Shown here one piece after another: positions 32,811 through 33,183 of a DNA stretch of 33,183 nt (positions within the stretch are counted from its first letter, which is position 1; each line of letters begins with the position of its first letter). The position numbers were made by a program, and so were the translations under genes. The notes under the pieces were generated by a model. That model was not told where the DNA came from, searched no databases, and was given only the letters and a program-made list of their open reading frames with translations. This DNA is from DAOUEX01 sp034430235 (GTDB lineage Bacteria > Chloroflexota > Anaerolineae > UBA2200), in assembly GCA_964478075.1 (NCBI GenBank), contig CAYZGO010000031.1, forward strand, positions 1 to 33,183, read 5' to 3'.

Positions 32811-32835
32811 GACCCCGATGGCCGGGGTCTTATTT
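32811..32835 (+). terminator. Promoter-proximal hairpin after P1
   Basis: GACCCCG (32811-32817) pairs with CGGGGTC (32823-32829), followed by TTATTT. It lies within about 10 bases of the expected P1 start, so it would terminate or attenuate P1 transcripts after about 30 nt. Confidence 0.7.
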
Positions 32836-32879
32836 GTGACTCGCCAAGGTGGGGACAAGAGCGACCAAGAGCTGGCAAT

Positions 32880-32907
32880 TTGACTTGTACCCTGAATGTG
32901 GTACAAT
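32880..32907 (+). promoter_or_regulatory. Promoter P2 of tRNA-Thr
   Basis: A -35 TTGACT (32880-32885) and -10 TACAAT (32902-32907) are 16 bp apart (17 if the -35 is read as TTTGAC). The start would fall near 32914, about 50 bp before the tRNA. P2 lies after the P1 hairpin. Confidence 0.75.
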
Positions 32908-32963
32908 GGGTTGTCAGGCTACGGTTAGCAGGTAAAGCTGCTGCTCTGGCATGCGCCCTTGGC

Positions 32964-33036
32964 GCCCTCGTAGCTCAGTCGGCAGAGCACGTTCTTGGTA
33001 AGAACGGGGTCACCAGTTCAAGTCTGGTCGAGGGCT
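32964..33036 (+). tRNA. tRNA-Thr(GGT)
   Basis: Acceptor GCCCTCG pairs with CGAGGGC. The anticodon stem CGTTC/GAACG surrounds the loop TTGGTAA, anticodon GGT, reading ACC/ACU. D-arm and T-arm (AGTTCAAGT) are normal. No CCA is encoded. A tRNA-Thr ahead of tuf is a familiar arrangement (tufB locus). Confidence 0.95.
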
Positions 33037-33097
33037 CCTACGCCTGAATCAGGAGCTGCTGTGGCAGAGCCACCAACGTGTAGAGGAGGTCTTTGCA

Positions 33098-33183
33098 ATG
33101 GCCAAGAAGAAATTTGAGCGGACGAAGACGCACGTGAACGTGGGGACGATAGGGCACGTAGACCACGGGAAGACGACGCTGAC
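33098..33183 (+). CDS. tuf: Elongation factor Tu, 5' end (partial)
   Basis: The last 86 bases encode MAKKKFERTKTHVNVGTIGH then VDHGKTT and run off the edge. GHVDHGKT is the P-loop of EF-Tu. AGAGGAGG lies eight bases before the ATG. This is the second tuf of the window, transcribed with tRNA-Thr. The same number of bases of tuf lies at the left edge. Confidence 0.95.
   Translation, partial: MAKKKFERTKTHVNVGTIGHVDHGKTTL

Overview
This window reads as a chromosomal segment of a member of the Chloroflexota, most likely Anaerolineae-like. The ribosomal-protein order is bacterial. The secreted proteins combine Thr-Pro linkers with a 'LPIVLK' motif, a style I associate with that phylum (family knowledge, not a search result). 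Many genes start with GTG or TTG.

Positions 1-16432 (+ strand) hold a nearly complete S10-spc-alpha cluster: 3' end of tuf, rpsJ, rplC, rplD, rplW, rplB, rpsS, rplV, rpsC, rplP, rpmC, rpsQ, rplN, rplX, rplE, rpsN, rpsH, rplF, rplR, rpsE, rpmD, rplO, secY, rpmJ, rpsM, rpsK, rpsD, rpoA, rplQ, truA, rplM, rpsI. Where adk-map-infA normally sit between secY and rpmJ, only about 255 bp remain, including a fragment of the adk P-loop. Two back-to-back hairpins close the cluster.

Positions 16547-20225 (- strand) hold argF, cdaA (c-di-AMP synthase), ybbR/cdaR and a small exported protein. From 20.2 to 31.3 kb the window changes to an accessory region. It holds a large exported subtilisin-like protease with a seven-blade repeat domain, interrupted by one in-frame TAG. 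Next come serS under a serine T-box, a frameshifted cysteine-peptidase-like pseudogene, a tRNA-Ser/Ser/Arg operon, a lipoprotein with an amidotransferase-like fold, and a two-gene operon of exported proteins. One protein of that operon carries a truncated, inverted copy of the protease's linker and first blade.

From 31.3 kb to the end are rnhB and rplS (- strand), a divergent promoter pair, tRNA-Thr and the 5' end of a second tuf.

The most interesting points are the inverted duplication (about 0.5-0.6 kb arms around serS and the tRNAs) that could swap the tails of two surface proteins, the amber codon between catalytic Asp and His of the protease, a 21-bp-period repeat in its leader, the adk-map-infA loss, the divergent promoters sharing one -35 element, and the exactly symmetric 86-base tuf ends. 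No CRISPR, rRNA, transposase, integrase or recognisable defence system was seen.
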